From the NCBI GenBank assembly GCA_947652115.1, contig OX393564.1, positions 1,173,786-1,237,785 on the forward strand: a stretch of DNA of 64,000 bases, written 5' to 3'. Positions 21,687 to 33,906 of the stretch are shown in pieces; position 1 is the stretch's first letter, and each line of letters starts with the position of its first letter. The translations under genes and the position numbers were made by a program. The notes below the pieces were generated by a model, which worked only from the letters and a program-made list of their open reading frames with translations, did no database searches and had not been told where the DNA came from. Source of the DNA: Blastomussa wellsi. Taxonomy: Eukaryota; Cnidaria; Anthozoa; Scleractinia; Plerogyridae.

Positions 21687-24600
21687 CTAGATATTGGAAA
21701 TAAAATACAGAAGAAGAACAAAAATTAGAAAGTATTTTATAATTATTCTTCGTAAGTTCTATTTCCAATGCGTGCACCCGCTATCATTATACCTAAGATC
21801 TGATCTTGCTGTAAAAGATGGCGCTATTATTGTTAGTTATGACGTAATGTAATGTAACTGGATCCGCCATTTTTGCATCCGCCATCTTGAGTTTCTTTAT
21901 TTTCTTAGAAGACATAAAATAACGAGAATAAATAACAAATCGAAGCAAAATACTAATGAACGTGAAAAGATATGAATTTGCAATTTTGCTTAAAAAGTTC
22001 GGTACTTGGCTCGTGGATTTTTCGTCTGTCATCAAGTTTGAAAGACTACTTAATTTTGTTCATACACTACTTACGCTGATGAACACAGTGTCCCTTTTTA
22101 CTCCTTTTGTGACCTTCCACGCACTTACACCTTCCTTCAATACATTCTTCATTCTGTTTGCAGTTGCACTCGCCTTCAAAGAAACAAGTTTGAAGAAATA
22201 TTAGGGGTATTTGGGCCTGCGATTTAATAGATTGCTGATATTATGCGACAGGACTCGTTCACGTTTATCAACGTATAAGGTAAAAGTATAAGTTTGCGTC
22301 CTCAGAAAGACTTGTTTTACCAAGTGCAATTGGCCATTTTAGGACCGTTAAACCGTGTAGAAAATTTATGATTTTCGAATCCGGTTCAACTGGTATTTCC
22401 TCCAGTGGACCAAAACTGGCCAATTAAACTTTAAAAACACGGATATCACGTCACGCGTAGTGCACAGAGACTAGTCGCGCACGAATTATAAATTTGCATT
22501 AAAAATTCTGTAAAACAGTTGTCCGCTATGGAAGACATAGTTGCTTAACAGTGAAGGTGAAAGCCATTGCATGTTCGTTAGTATGACAATAACGTAACGT
22601 CGCAGTGAACATTGAGTGGGATGCTTTTATTACATTTTTTCAATGAGAGACAGCGTCGATTCGCTTCAATTGTATTTTTGTTATTTGATTGGCACTGGAC
22701 GATGTGAGACGCCCTCGTAAACAACAATTGAGCTCAAGAACGACACGTCCGGGACACCTCAGGCCGGGCAATGTGGTGCATTAGTTTACGCAATGCGAGA
22801 CGCATTGACTGTCAATGCCTGAAGCATATAGTGGTCTGTTCTTTGGCATAAATGCTTAACACTGCACTTCAATCTTTTCGCTTACCATGCTTTACGCATG
22901 CTCCATTCTCCGCCTTGATATAACCTATATCACACATACAAGTATACGTTCCCGGCTGATTTTCACACTTTTCGCCAGCGCGGCATGGATTCTTCATTTC
23001 AGAACATTCGTCCCAATCTAAAGATAAATTCGATACATCTCATTAGAATAACTTACTAAATTTAACAATTTGCACATAAATCAATAAGGAAGAACAATAA
23101 TGGTTTCCATATAATAATTTAACTCCAATGGATAAACACAAATTGTTGAGAATATATAGTAGTTCGACAAAAAATATAATATAATAAAAAAGCATAGACA
23201 CTGGCACAAATATAAAATTACATTACACCTGTTAGGAAATAAAATTGATTTAAGATTGCTTAAATTTTCTTGTGATTGAAAATGTCCAAGTTAGGTAAGC
23301 TAGTCAGGGATTGTTTTTTTCTCTTGTTTAGTAATGTTTTCAGCATTCTCTGCCCAGAGCCACTTGTCCCTCTTAGCCGGCTGGGCTTGGATCTGGGATC
23401 TAATTATTTGATTGACTAGAATCTAACAAAGGGAGTCCAATCGAGTCAACCGTTTTACATTATCTTACGAAAAAGTCGTTTAAAACGGCTGATGGGTTTC
23501 TAACCGTTGGATTTTGTAATTTCGACTTTCTACGGATAAGCTTTGGTAAGACCAAATAAGAACTCATAAAAACTCGACAACTGGGGCGAGTCGATTACGT
23601 CATCGGCCGCTCCATCCTCCCCCCAGTGAGTTTACAACAACGAACGACAACTTGCGAGTATTTCTAAAGGTACAACAACAACAATAAACAGATCTAAGCG
23701 ACAATAACTATTGTTCTTAGTGTCCACATTCTTGGTGGTATAGCATTGTTCATTAATTAAGAAGACTCTTCCAGTAAGCACAACTTGGCAGCAGGACGCA
23801 TCAAGGTTCCATTTGGAGTCTTCACTTCCGCTGTGCGCACTCTACCGTCATTTCCTGGGAAAGTCTTAAGAATCCGCCCAAGGGGCCAATGCGAACGCGG
23901 GGCATCATCAGTCTGCAAGAGGATCAGGTCGCCCTCTTGCAAATTCCGTTGCTCTTTATTCCACTTCGAACGGGCAGACAGGCTTGGTAGGTACTCTTTA
24001 CGCCACCGTCGCCATAGCATGTCAGTTAGAGCCTGGGCCATTCTCCATCTCTTGCGACTATTAACTTCGCGCTCCTCAAATTGACCGGGTGGGCTGTTAG
24101 GTGACGCTCTTCCAATTAGAAAGTGGTTTGGCGTCAGTGCTTCGTAATCGTTCAGGTCATCGCTGACCGAAGTAAGTGGTCTACTATTGAGTATAGCCTC
24201 TGTCTCGATAAGGACTGTATGTAGTGTCTCCTCGGGTAGGACTTGATCATTAACTACGGTCTTCATTGCTCTTTTCACTTGCTTTACCATTGACTCAAAG
24301 ATTCCTCCCATATGCGGGGACGATGGCGGGTTAAAGTACCAGGAGATGCCTTTGTGGGCCAGCTCGTTGGTGATTCGTTCTTGGTTCAACGTCTTTAAAG
24401 CTTCCTTCAGCTCTCGGTTAGCTCCGACGAAATTGGTTCCATTGTCTGAACGCATTGTCTTAGGCGTTCCCTTTCTTCCTTGAAAGCGCAAATCGCTCTT
24501 TAGGCAAGGACGCCATCATAGGCACGTTAGGTTTGGCTCGTCTTCTCTTACAGTGTAGGCAATCATTGACGATCTTCCTAGTAAATGATTTTCCTCGCGG

Positions 24601-27600
24601 GATCCAAAACTGCTGACGCACAAGGGCCAGTGTGTGTTCTCTGCCAACGTGAAAATGTTTCTCGTGAAAGTCTTGAACCAGGAGTCTTGATATACGATGT
24701 GTTGGTGGAAGGATCACTTGGTGCTTCGCCTCGAAAGGAACTGGAGCCTTGTTTAGTCGACCTCCAACTCTGATAACTCCGTTCACAAGAACTGGCTGCA
24801 GTGGAAGCAGTGAACTGTTTCGAGGGAGCACTCGGTTGGCCTGGAGATCCTCATAGTCTTCCTTGAATGATTCAATCTGGGCTTGCTTGCACAAGGCAAG
24901 GGAGGCCTCTGCTAGCTCATCGGCGCTCAGCACCTTGGCCTGTCGCTCGGGAGGTGAACTTTGCTTCTTTGCTTTACATCTTAGTTTGAATTTGTACCTC
25001 ATCCACCAGGCATACAATCGTACCAGCCTTTTCCAAGATGAGTACTTCTCCCATTGCACTAGATTCATCAGCGGGGTGGTCGAGGTTGCGAGGACTGACG
25101 CCTTAACTTCTAGCTCACTTTCATCAACTTCTGGGACCTCTTTACTACACGGCCATTGCTCTGCAGGCAACATCAGAAACTCAGGACCACTAATCCATCG
25201 ACACTCCGGGGTTAAGTCGTCAATTTCAATCCCTCTTGTGCAGTCGTCTGCCACATTCTTCACACCTTGGATATGGTGCCACTCTTTAGTGTCACAGTTA
25301 GAAACAATTTCAGCAACTCTGTGTGATACGTACACGCTAAATCTTCTTTGGGTGTTGTTAATGTAATGTAACACGATCTTGGAGTCACTCCACAGATGCG
25401 TTTGGTCAACTTCAAAGTCGATTTCTTCCAATATCTTGGACTTCAGCCTAATAGCCACAACTGCAGCCTGCAGCTCTAGACGTGGTATGGTCAAGGTCTT
25501 GATTGGCGCTAGCCTTGTCTTGCTCATGATAAAGCTCACGTTGACACGCCCATCAGTGACTGATCGGAAATAAGCAACTGCTCCATAAGCAACTTCCGAA
25601 GCGTCGCAAAACACGTGAAGTTGCACGTCCTGGGATTCTTCACGATGAAAACCATACCATCTGGGCACTGCGATAATGCGAGGCGTCTTTAAACCATCTT
25701 TCCAACTTTGCCAGCTCTGGAGAATGCCGTCAGGCAGCTCTTCATCCCAGTCGATCTGACGCCTCCACAGTTCTTGTATGATCAGCTTTGCCTTAATCAC
25801 GTAAGGGGCAGCAAGTCCAAGTGGATCAAACACGCTGCTTGTGGCGCTCAATATCCCTCGTTTAGTGTTGGGAAAGCCACTTTTCACTGATCGCAGGTAC
25901 AAGAGATCTTGTTCGGCACACCACTTGACACCCAGGGCTCTTTCTTGTGGCAGTTCATTTCGAGCTAGATCAACAGTGTTACACGCCACTTCAGATGAAG
26001 GAATTGCCATCAGAACTTCTCGGCTGTTTGACATCCACTTCGTAAGACGAAATCCCCCTGTTGCTAGGATTTCTATCAGCTGCTTGACTAGATTTGTAGC
26101 TTCATCTGAGTTTGGTTTCGACGTCAAGAGGTCATCCATGTAAAAATTCCGCTTTACTGCATGAATTGCATCTTCACTGAACTTTCCTTGCTGGTCATGA
26201 GCAGTTCTTTGCAATGCATAATTAGCGCAACAGGGCGAGTCAACAGCTCCAAACACATGGACAGTCATTTGATATTCATCTGGTCTTCTGGTTTCGTCCA
26301 AATCTCTCCACAAGAAACGCAGAGAGTCCCTGTCTTCTTCACGTACGCCGACTTGATGAAACATTTGTTCTACGTCTGACATGATGCCAATCTTTCCGCT
26401 ACGAAATCTGATGAGGATTCCCACCAAATTATTTAACAAGTCAGGGCCAGTGAGCAGCTTGTTATTTAATGAAACACCATCAAACTTTGACGCAGCATCA
26501 AAGACTACTCGGACCTTCCCGGGCTTGTTAGGATTGAGTACTGCATGGTGTGGTAGGTACCACGTTTTCGGAGTTGTTATCTTAGCCTCTTCAGGTGTCA
26601 ACTTTTTGGCGTGTCCTTTACTGACATAATCGTTTATGACTCCTTGGTACTTCTCTGCTAGTTCTGGATCTTTCGAAAGTTTCTTCTCAGTGGAATGTAG
26701 TCTTGAAACTGCCATAGCACGGTTGTTGGGCAGGTTTGGCTCACGGTCCCACAACAATGGTGTTTTGTAATGACTTTCTTCTTTCACTGTTCCGCTTTGC
26801 AAGATTGCCAGTGCTCTCTTGTCTTCAGCTGACATGGTAGATTCAGACGGTGTTTGGCTGGTTGCATACGAGTCTATCTCCCAAAATCGTTCAATCTGGT
26901 GCTGCAAAGAGGTTCCTTCATCAGTTGCAAGGAAGTTTGCACTGATTCTGTCACAGTGTCCGTTGTCTACATTTCCAAACAGGGTCCATCCTAGGGGAGT
27001 CTTGATGGCGATGGGCTCATCCCATCGCCCTTGGCGGACTTCGAGGTGAATCAGTAAGTGAGCCATATCAGATCCAATGAGAAGCATCACGTCGCAACCT
27101 TCAAGTTCAGGAAGGTCCACACCCGATAAATGACTCCATCGTTGGATCGCCCTTTCCTTTGACACCTTGATAGATGGGATATTGAGTTTGTCAATGACCC
27201 ACGCTCCACGTACTAACACTGGTTGCGGATGATCGTTCGATGACAGGCTAAAGCTAACTCTGCTCAAGTTCTGGGTCTTAACATCTGAACCGACTGTGTT
27301 CAAACCAAGCTGGTGTGTTTCACCATCAAGTTGAAGATGGTCTGCCAGGTCCTTTCTAATCAGGGTTGAGTCACTTCCAGGATCAAGGACAGCATATGTG
27401 TTGATGACTAAACCTTTCTTACTATGGATCTGAACTGGCAGAATTTGAAGAAGGACCTTTCTTCTAGGCTGAACACAAACTTGATTGATACTTCGCTGTG
27501 CATCTGATGGAACAACAGGTAATGTAGTTGCTCTGGGCTCCAAATGTTGAGCATCTCGTTGTAGAGGTGCAGGTGGCTGAATATTGCTGCTTTGGGCGTT

Positions 27601-30600
27601 GGCCAAACTATCAGTACGCGTTTCAGCTCGACGGTCTTCGTGTAAGAGAGTGTGGTGTTGTCGTCCACAGTGTTCCTTAAGACAACGTTTCGTGCTCGGA
27701 CATTCCTGGGCCCGGTGGTTTGCTTTCAAGCAATTAAAGCAAAGTTGACGATCCCATGCAATTTTTCTCCTTTCCTGCAAAGGTTTGGCTTTAAAACCTG
27801 GGCAGAAGGCAACACGGTGCTTGTCGGAGCAAACAGCACATTTATTCTCGGTTGACTGGACCTTGTTTCCACCCTCTTTCTTGCTGAATCGGACTTGGCC
27901 TGGGTCAGGGTTGAAGCGGCTACTGTTGTTGGGCTGATCCTCAGAAGGATGCTCAGTTATTGTGGCAAAGGGATGCAACTGAAGATTTGACTTTGGTCTT
28001 GTAAGCCTTTGCCTCTTGTTCCACTCTTCACAAATGAAATCTTCAAAGGGATTGAACAATGTGTCTACTCGCTTGTGCAGCCACTTCTCAAACTCTACCA
28101 GGGTAGCTCTATCGCTGCGACCATGTATATGTTCATACCATCTGCCTCTGAGGCTCATGGGTAATCGCATAGTTGCTCTGCTGAGATACTCTGGGGCTTG
28201 AAGTATAGCAGACTGTCCCATCTTGACGCACCATGTTGTACAGGCTTTCACTTGATAGTAGTAGTCACGCAACGCTTGCCTATCATTTGGAGGTACGTAA
28301 GGACTGTTAAGCATGCTCTTCAGGTAAGCTGATGCCACACTGTTGGGGTTCCCAAATAGGCGTTTCAGTGTCTTGAGGGCAGATGGATAACTATGGCCTG
28401 TGACACCCAAGCTTTCTACTGCTTTCTTAGCTTCACCGTCCAGATTTTGAAAGAGATAGGCCATCCGATCTGAATCAGTGAGTGTTCCTTTGTTGTGTAT
28501 TTGATCACGAAATCTTTCGATAAACTTTGGCCACTCAATTGGCTTGCCCGTGAACTTGAAGAGCTCAAGTGGAGGCAATCGCTGTTGCTCTTGTGCCCGC
28601 AACAGAGCTATACTTGGATCTGTTTGTGAACTATTGAAGCTTGTCTGGAGAACAGTTTCTTGCCCATCTCTCAGCCGGTCAATAAATGCATCTACAGGTT
28701 CATGAACTGTGAATGCCTGAGCTGAGCGATGACGAGGGGTTAAATTGACCCCGCTGAAATAAGGAGTTGATGTGCTTTGGGCGCCTGGACCCCACTCTGA
28801 TATGGTGTAGGGCTGAGAGTGGCTTAGAGGAGATGGGAATTTTGACTTACAAGGAGCCCAAGTCGGGTAGCCATGGTGAGTATAACTGACAGCTGGTGTT
28901 GAAGTAACACTAGTAACCCCTGCCAACGAAGTGTCCATTTGATGAATTTCAGGTCCAGGAGTTGTCGACCAGATAACTGAAGTTGTCAGAGGGGCAGATG
29001 TACTACTATTGTGAAATGGCTTAGGTGTAGGCTGGGACACAGCCACATAACCAGGCGACGAGAAATCTGTGTACACTTGAGGGGTTACAACTAAACTGAC
29101 AGGGGTGGCTGTACTTTGAAACAAATATTTACTTTCTTGACTGGATGAGTTTGGCTGAGTTGACCCAAGGGTAGTATTGGAACTTAACATATTGGATACA
29201 CTGCATTTGGCAACTGGTGCCTTAACTGTTCCTGAGGTGATGCCATTGCTATGAGTTGTATGAAACTCTAAAACCTTTGCTGGTAAAGACTTGGCAATTG
29301 CATTTACTGGAGTATTTTCATACGAGATGACAGCTTGTCTGTCTGTGTAAACTGTTGCTTTGTGTTCTTGGGAAACATATCCCATTGTCATTCCAGCTTC
29401 TACTTCAGTACAAGGACTTTGAAAATAATCTTTACTCTCAGACTCAGTAACTGCGTTAGGCCTGGGAACTAAATAATGTTTCAAAGATGGCGACGTTTTA
29501 CTGACCTTGCTAACTTGATCGTTCTTGTCCCTTTCGCCGCTAGATTCTTGTCCCAATATTTCATGCTCGAGCTGAGCTACTTCTGCTTGATTTTGGGCAG
29601 ATATGACTGCTATTTCGTTCTCCCTTTTCTTTCGTAACAGATCGAGTTCCCGTTTGCGACATTCCAGTTTCAACTCTAATTCTCTTTGAGCCATCTCTTC
29701 CCGAAATTCCTCTTCGCGTACTTCATTGTCTCTCTTTACTCGTTCGGCCAACTGTTTCGCCTGAAGGTTTGCGACGGCCGCCTTTATCCTGGCTTCTCTT
29801 CTCCTGTTTGACGTTGAAGACGACTTCGACTTTACACTGCCCGACTCGATCTGACTAGCAACTTGACTTACTGAGTCTTCTGGAGTTACGTCCACGCTGG
29901 AGTGAAGTGGGGAAATCACGCACTCGTCCGCTACACGCCACTCGTTCGGGAGGTTCATCATCCGGCTCGAATAGGACCAATTTTGGTAAGACCAAATAAG
30001 AACTCATAAAAACTCGACATGTTTATTTTCCTTCGATCGACCGCGTGGTTACAAAAACTCGCTCGCCAGAGTCTATGGGAAACATGGCCGGGAACTGGGG
30101 CGAGTCGATTACGTCATCGGCCGCTCCAAGCTTTTTGTACAAGTTTGTTACATAGAACGAAGATTAGTCTTTCAAAAGTTTCCAATTCACAAATATCAAA
30201 TATTATTGTTTCCTTTCAATATCCACCATTACATTTGTGAGAGTATCTATTTGCGGCGTTTTAGTATGCGGGATTTTACTGTTTTGGATCACGGTGCGCA
30301 ATCCGCAATTAAAACCCTCAAACTTTCGAGGCTACACAGTATATTTTCAATCTCAAGGCAAGTCAAACAGGCTATAGTAAAACTTGCCCTGAATACTCTC
30401 CGTCAGGTAGTTTGAAGTGGGCCGGATTCACTCACCCTCACAGATATCTTTGTTTTCAGCATTATTTCGATGCCCAGCATCGCATCTGCATTCGTAATCG
30501 CCTACCGAGTTTATACAAACAGAGTTTGCCGAACAAGGATTTGTTTCACTGCATTCATCTACATCTATAAAGACAATAAGTATTATTTGTGTTACCAAAC

Positions 30601-33600
30601 CTCACTAAATTATTGGAAACATTATCTAAACTAATAATTTGATGAAAGAAAGACAATATTTTTAGTGTTGTGCAACTACGGTGACTTCAAGGTTGAGTTT
30701 GACAATATTCCATCAATGTTGCAACAATTTGTTTCAACTTAGGCAGAATTTTCAGTTCTGATTCTTTTTATTTTTTTCTTATGCTTTGTTACTAAATTAC
30801 TTCTCTTTAAATTTAAACGCTGAAAACAAGTCGGAATATGGGAAAGAAATTTAAGACAGCGGTTTACTTCTCCTCCGTTGTGTGTTACTAGGTATATTTT
30901 ATTGTGACGTTTGGAGCCATTCCAAAGAAATTCCAGCTTGATTTAGGTCCACTGTTTTCCAACATTCCCATCCAAGCTATTTTAAAAATGCACACTGTTA
31001 CGCAATGCTATGTCGACGGACGGCCAATGGAGCTTGGGGTAGCTGTGGTTCTTCTCTCTTCTCTTCTCTCTTCCCTCATTTCTTACCTTTGCACGTTTTT
31101 CTTCCTAATTTGATGACAACTTTAAAACCCGTTTTACAGGTGCACTCATAAATGCCGTTGACCTGTGCACAAATTGTGCCAGCGGGACACACAAGACCGT
31201 TCTTGACACACTCGGTCGCCTCTGAAGAAAAAGAAAGAGAAATAATCATAATTCATTGACTTTATCACATTGCCCTTTTGGAACAATTATAAAGTGAATC
31301 ATTAACTAGAAGATATCAGCTTTACGAACAACCTATATATTTCTCAAAATTTCACGCATATGAAATGAGTGGCAATCAGAATACACACTCAGACAGATAT
31401 CAGCCGACGTAATGCTGCATGGAAGCGTCAACAGCAACAACAACCAATAACCAATAACTGTAACTAAGTTCTTCAGATACTTGCATTGCTCCCAACAGGG
31501 GTCCAGCCTTTATGGGAAGGCAGTTTATTTATCCACATTGTATGGATGTTCTGCCACTTAGCTATAGAACATGTGGTGTCTCTCAGTAACAAAATACCTT
31601 CACACATAGTTGCATTTGGGCCGGTATGTGTAGACCTTTGAAACCCATCACGACATTTGCATTCTGGTTTGTCGGCGCCGATAGGTAGCAATGGATCCAG
31701 AACACAAACAGAGGTAGCGTCACATTTGTGTTCAGCAGGGCACGGTAGGGAATCTATATGAAAAATTGTGTCAAGTCTTAATTAACGCGGAATACATAGC
31801 CCTTGGCGTGTTACTCCTGTTTCTGTGTCATGAAGCTGCTACGAATATCACTGCCTTGCCCGAATGGGAGGCTCGCTCATCACGGGTTATTTCCCAGCAT
31901 TCTGCCAGATTACCCCAACAATTCGCCGGTACGTATACCAATTTATAATCCTGGGTGGACTGAGAGAGGCATTGTGGGAGTAAAGTGTCTTGCCAAGAAC
32001 ACAACGCAATCACCCCGGTCTAGGCTTGAACCCAGACCGTTCGAGTCCAGAGTTTAGGGCTCGGTTATTCTAAATGGGGGTAGCACTAATTCATGATTTA
32101 AAGTTAAAGCTGGTTTTTATTTCTCTTATATAAAGGCGAAAATTTGACCACGTTTTTGTGTGTTTTTTCTTAGCGTAAAGCAAAACTGAAAGTACTAAAA
32201 TACTGCAAAGCTATAAAGCTACATAAAAATTTCTCTAACCTTGGGTTAGCTTTATCATGTATTGAACAAGCCGACCCGGCAATCTAAATTAAACCACTAA
32301 TAATCCAACGCGGAAGCACTCGAGGCTCGTGTCCACTGTACTACGCGAGGTTGTTCAGTCAACAACTATCACAACGTGGTTGCAACATTAAAACCTGCAA
32401 AGGTAGTATGTACTTTGCCTTTTCAGGAGGGACCTTCTTCCTTTTCCTAATTAGTATGCATCAGCACAGCACCAATGTTAGGGAAACAAATTTTGCATGG
32501 TCACAGCCAAGATTTAAATTGTGCGACTGAGTTGAAACTTTCTTTGTCGGGCATATATTATGTAATTTGCCAGACTGAGTTGAAACTTTCTTTGTCGGGC
32601 ATATATTATGTAATTTGCCAGACTGAGTTGAAACTTTCTTTGTCGGGCATATATTATGTAATTTGCCAGCCTGAGCCAATCGTACCTCTGCAGTAGTCTC
32701 CGTTCCCTGTCGTCTTTCCCGTGCAGCGACACTTTCCCAGAAGGCAATCTGCTTTTGGATGACAATCGTTTTTCTTTCTGCACCGATGTACGGGCGCTTA
32801 ATTGAGAAATTAATTTTAAAAATAGCTCATTACTTTACCAGTCTAGAGTACGTTGTTTAGAGTATAGATGTTTCACAAACTCTTACTCACTAAACTATTT
32901 CAGGATAAAAAAAGACATCATTATTATCTATCAAAACTTAAATTTTTAAATCATTGACTATTGCCAGCTACAGTTTAGTGTACGTAGGAATTAAATTTTA
33001 GTAAGCGGTAAGTGATATTTTGTTGGCGTTCCTTTCACAATTGAAGATTTGGCCATGGAAGGTCAGGTCAGTTATACCCATTTCTATTGCCTGCAGGCAC
33101 ACAAGCTGTTTCCTGCCTTGCATGTCCTGCTTTTCTTCAGGCTTTAAACGTTTTTCATGCTCTTTTGCCATGGAAAATTTAACTTTCTAATAAGACCTAG
33201 AGATAAATATTTTTACCTCGTTTGCAAGTCTTCTCGTCATCTTTTATCAGCTCATCTTTGCACTTGCATACCTTATCGATACATGTTGAATAAATACTTT
33301 TGCAGTCAATATTGCTGTTGCACTCTGCGTAAATAAGGAGAATGATCGTGTAAACTTAACTGCATGTTGTCAAAACTTATATATTGGGGGACCGTTGTTG
33401 TAAATGGATTTTCAGACAGTTATTTGCAGCAAACTTTACGGAAAACATAACTTTTACTCAAAATCCACTGATTGTGAAATTACAATTTGCAGTTTGGGTC
33501 TCAATGGTAAAACCGATAGTCTAGCGCGTAAATATAAGGTAAATTTTGCTCAAAATCCACAGATTGTGTTTAGAAATAAAATGAAGAGCTTGATTTTAGC

Positions 33601-33865
33601 GCCCAGTCGGTTCAGTCGCTGCCAAGGCACTACCAGGATTTTAATTGCTTTTAAATATTTTATATCTTAATTTTAGCAGTTATTTTTATTTAGATGTAGT
33701 TACGCGAACTTATTTAAATATTACTCTTTTTAGGAATTAATTGTACATTCATGTTAGTTGTATGAGTAATTTTATCCATATTTTAACATCGTTTCATATT
33801 GTAACTATTTTTTACACGACCCCACAAGCTTTAGCTTTAAATTTTATCGTGTTTAAATAAAGGAT

Positions 33866-33906
<41 letters not shown>

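Larger units (their letters stand above)
23539..30133 (-). mobile_element. BEL/Pao LTR retrotransposon, nearly complete, in a gene C intron
   Basis: Five-base target duplication AGCTT at 23539-23543 and 30129-30133. LTRs at 30128-29984 (5', 145 bp) and 23614-23544 (3', 71 bp) run TGG...CCA on the minus strand. Primer-binding site next to the 5' LTR (about 29979-29962), polypurine GGGGGGAGGA just before the 3' LTR. One long Gag-Pol frame and a displaced integrase end lie between. Apart from one 74-bp gap the LTRs are identical, which points to recent insertion. The element is antisense to nothing: it runs in the same direction as gene C. Confidence 0.92.

Noticed and set aside
23785..28201. 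Many plus-strand frames of 60-167 codons
   Set aside because: Antisense shadows of the BEL/Pao polyprotein.
32461..32783. Repetitive frames on both strands, possible CRISPR-like or repeat protein
   Set aside because: Three contiguous 48-bp units without spacers in a eukaryotic intron; a tandem repeat, not a CRISPR array or gene.
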